This document shows positions 5,504-7,038 of a stretch of 7,038 bases of DNA, one piece after another (position 1 is the first letter of the stretch; each line of letters begins with the position of its first letter). The notes under the pieces were generated by a model that was not told the origin of the DNA, ran no database searches, and saw nothing but the letters and a program-made list of their open reading frames with translations. Both the position numbers and the translations under genes were made by a program. Source of the DNA: Acidimicrobiia bacterium (lineage in GTDB: Bacteria; Actinomycetota; Acidimicrobiia; IMCC26256); the NCBI GenBank assembly GCA_023262065.1, contig JALRDW010000297.1:1-7038 (forward strand), in the 5' to 3' direction.

Positions 5504-6586
5504 ATGCGCGCCGCGATCTTCACCGAGGTCGACCAGCCGCTCGTCATCGAGGACGTCACGCTCGCCGAGCCCGGCCCCTCCGACGTGATCGTGAACATCG
5601 GCGCGAGCGGCGTGTGCCACTCGGACCTGTCGTTCATGAACGGCACCGTGCCGCTCCCCCCGCCCGCCATCCTCGGTCACGAGGGCGCGGGCGTCGTCGA
5701 GTGGGTCGGCAGCGAGGTCACCCGGGTCAGCGTCGGCGACCGCGTCGTCGCCTCCTTCGTCCCCGCGTGCGGCACCTGCTTCTGGTGCCTCAACGACCAG
5801 TCGAACCTGTGCGCCCGGATGTTCGAGCTGAGCCTCTCGGCCAAGGCCCACCGCCACGACGGCACCCCGTGTTCGGGCGTGACCGGCCTCGGCACGTTCG
5901 CCGAGCAGGTGCTCGCGCACGAGGCGTCGATGGTGAAGGTCGAGACCGATCTGCCGGACGAGCAGCTCGCCCTCATCGGCTGCGGGGTCACCACCGGGGT
6001 CGGCGCCGCCCTCAACACCGCACAGGTGCGGCCCGGGAGCACCGTCGCCGTCATCGGCTGCGGCGGCGTGGGTCAGGCGGTCATCCAGGGCGCCCGCATC
6101 GCAGGCGCCTCGCGGATCTTCGCGATCGACCCGGTCGAGATGAAGCGCACCGCCGCGACCGCGTTCGGGGCGACCGACCTCATCGATCCGGGTGCGGGCG
6201 ACCCGACCGCACAGGTCATGGCCGCCACCGCCGGGATCGGCGTGGACTACGCATTCGAGGTGATCGGCCTCCCCGAGACCATCGTGCAGGCGTACATGAC
6301 GGCCCGGCGCGGCGGCCACGTCGTCGTGGTCGGCATGCCGCGCACCGACTCGATGGTGACGCTCCCCGGCTTCCCGCTCTTCTACGACGAGAAGCACCTC
6401 CACGGCTGCGTGTACGGCTCGGCCCAGGTTCGCCGTGACTTCCCGCGGTTCATCTCGCTCATCGAGACCGGCCGACTCGACGTCGGCAGCATGGTGTCGC
6501 AGACCATCGCCCTCGACGGCGTCAACGACGCGTTCGGGGCGATGCAGCGGGGCGAGGTGCTCCGCAGCGTCATCACGTCGATGTGA
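5504..6586 (+). CDS. Zinc-dependent alcohol dehydrogenase, class III-like
   Basis: A 360-residue NAD(P)-dependent medium-chain dehydrogenase oxidising alcohols or reducing aldehydes. Catalytic zinc ligands are Cys38 (GVCHSD), His59 with Glu60 (LGHEGAG) and Cys160 (IGCGVTTGVGA); structural zinc ligands are Cys89, Cys92, Cys95 and Cys103. The Rossmann motif GCGGVG (185-190) and Asp209 (IFAID), at the end of the second strand, favour NAD over NADP. GCGVTTGVGA and the overall length match the class III-like enzymes common in mycobacteria and relatives (AdhD-like), some of which depend on mycothiol or tightly bound cofactor; which applies here cannot be told. ATG 5504 has a good ribosome binding site. 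It follows the NTF2-like gene and its last codon overlaps the Nudix start, suggesting an operon with the latter. All zinc and nucleotide-binding residues are intact. Confidence 0.96.
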   Translation: MRAAIFTEVDQPLVIEDVTLAEPGPSDVIVNIGASGVCHSDLSFMNGTVPLPPPAILGHEGAGVVEWVGSEVTRVSVGDRVVASFVPACGTCFWCLNDQSNLCARMFELSLSAKAHRHDGTPCSGVTGLGTFAEQVLAHEASMVKVETDLPDEQLALIGCGVTTGVGAALNTAQVRPGSTVAVIGCGGVGQAVIQGARIAGASRIFAIDPVEMKRTAATAFGATDLIDPGAGDPTAQVMAATAGIGVDYAFEVIGLPETIVQAYMTARRGGHVVVVGMPRTDSMVTLPGFPLFYDEKHLHGCVYGSAQVRRDFPRFISLIETGRLDVGSMVSQTIALDGVNDAFGAMQRGEVLRSVITSM

Positions 6587-7038
6587 GCGACGCACCGCGG
6601 GACACCCCCGGGCGGGGCCTCGGCCCCGTGGATCCGAGCGCCGGCGAGCGCCGGCGGTTCGAGCGGTGGGCCGCCGCCGGTGGCCGCGTCGGCGGACCTC
6701 GGCCGGCGGTACCCGCGGCGACCGTGATCCTCGTGCGTGATGCCGACCACGGCCTCGAGACCCTCATGCTCCGGCGCGCGTCGAAGCTGTCGTTCGCCGG
6801 GGGCCTGTGGGTGTTCCCGGGCGGGCGGGTCGACGATGCGGACCGCGAGGGCCTCGACCCCGGGGACGCCCGCGGCGCGGCCCGGCGGGCGGCCGCCCGC
6901 GAGGCGGCCGAGGAGGCCGACCTGCACATCGAGGCCGACGCGCTCGTGACCCTCTCCCACTGGGAACCACCGCCCCAGACCCCGAAACGGTTCGCGACGT
7001 GGTTCTTCCTCGCGGCGGCTCCGGCGGGCGCGGTGACC
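6583..7038 (+). CDS. Nudix hydrolase, 3' end cut by window
   Basis: The first 152 codons of a Nudix-family hydrolase, which cleaves nucleoside diphosphates linked to another group such as CoA, NADH or nucleotides. The core begins with AATVILVRD (45-53) and LMLRRASKLSFAGGLWVFPGG (61-81). The Nudix box is the long form: after the glycines come about 24 residues before REAAEEAD (106-113), so the catalytic REx2EE is kept while the usual final glycine is aspartate. This layout resembles NUDT19/NUDT7-type and related acyl-CoA-active Nudix proteins, but the substrate is not established. The chosen GTG at 6583 overlaps the dehydrogenase stop (GTGA), the same arrangement as in the phosphatase pair; GTG 6628 is an alternative. 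The first 40 residues are low-complexity and Arg/Gly-rich. The frame stays open to the window end. Confidence 0.88.
   Translation, partial: MSDAPRDTPGRGLGPVDPSAGERRRFERWAAAGGRVGGPRPAVPAATVILVRDADHGLETLMLRRASKLSFAGGLWVFPGGRVDDADREGLDPGDARGAARRAAAREAAEEADLHIEADALVTLSHWEPPPQTPKRFATWFFLAAAPAGAVT
6614..6627. repeat. Tight GC inverted repeat near the Nudix start
   Basis: GGGGCC-TC-GGCCCC is a perfect 6-bp inverted repeat inside the first codons of the Nudix gene, ending one base before the alternative GTG start at 6628. If translation starts at 6628 it would be a terminator-like element after the dehydrogenase gene; otherwise it is a structured 5' coding region. Confidence 0.3.
6637..6656. repeat. 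Tandem duplication of a 10-bp unit
   Basis: AGCGCCGGCG occurs twice head to tail. Because 10 is not a multiple of 3, the copies are read in different frames in the Nudix gene, in its weakly conserved N-terminal region. Likely a small slippage duplication. Confidence 0.5.

Noticed and set aside
5387..6595. A 402-codon minus-strand frame opposite the dehydrogenase
   Set aside because: Mirror of a gene with all zinc and NAD-binding residues intact; its own translation is His/Asp/Arg-rich without any fold signature.

Overview
The window is very GC-rich (about 70% by eye), and nearly every codon in its genes ends in G or C. Gene content and promoter style suggest a high-GC actinobacterium: a HelD/HelR-type helicase, an OmpR-type response regulator, NTF2-like and alcohol dehydrogenase genes, leaderless starts behind TAnnnT -10 boxes, and frequent GTG starts. 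An acidimicrobial lineage would fit, but that is inference; no rRNA or marker gene is present.

Left part, minus strand, read right to left from about 4078 to 1: a zinc-free quinone oxidoreductase, a 153-residue protein resembling the N-terminal half of IS200/IS605-type TnpB (OrfB) without any RuvC nuclease domain, a histidine phosphatase whose GTG start overlaps the preceding stop by 4 nt (GTGA), and a HelD/HelR-like UvrD-family ATPase that runs off the left edge. The four genes point the same way and may be partly co-transcribed, but the helicase has its own promoter-like sequence.

Right part, plus strand, from 4206 to 7038: an orphan OmpR/PhoB-type response regulator, an NTF2/SnoaL-like small protein, a class III-like zinc alcohol dehydrogenase, and a Nudix hydrolase that runs off the right edge and starts inside the dehydrogenase stop (again GTGA). 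The quinone oxidoreductase and the regulator diverge from a 127-bp region with a leaderless-type -10 box for each, plus an inverted repeat on the regulator side.

The NTF2-like gene and the dehydrogenase follow similar leaders (TAG-type -10, CACC/GGTG inverted repeat near the expected transcription start, GGGGGAACC just before ATG), which suggests shared control. The item most worth follow-up is the stand-alone RuvC-less TnpB-like protein, which looks intact and built into a cellular gene cluster rather than decaying. There are no RNA genes, CRISPR arrays or complete mobile elements, and no gene-free stretch exceeds 130 bases.
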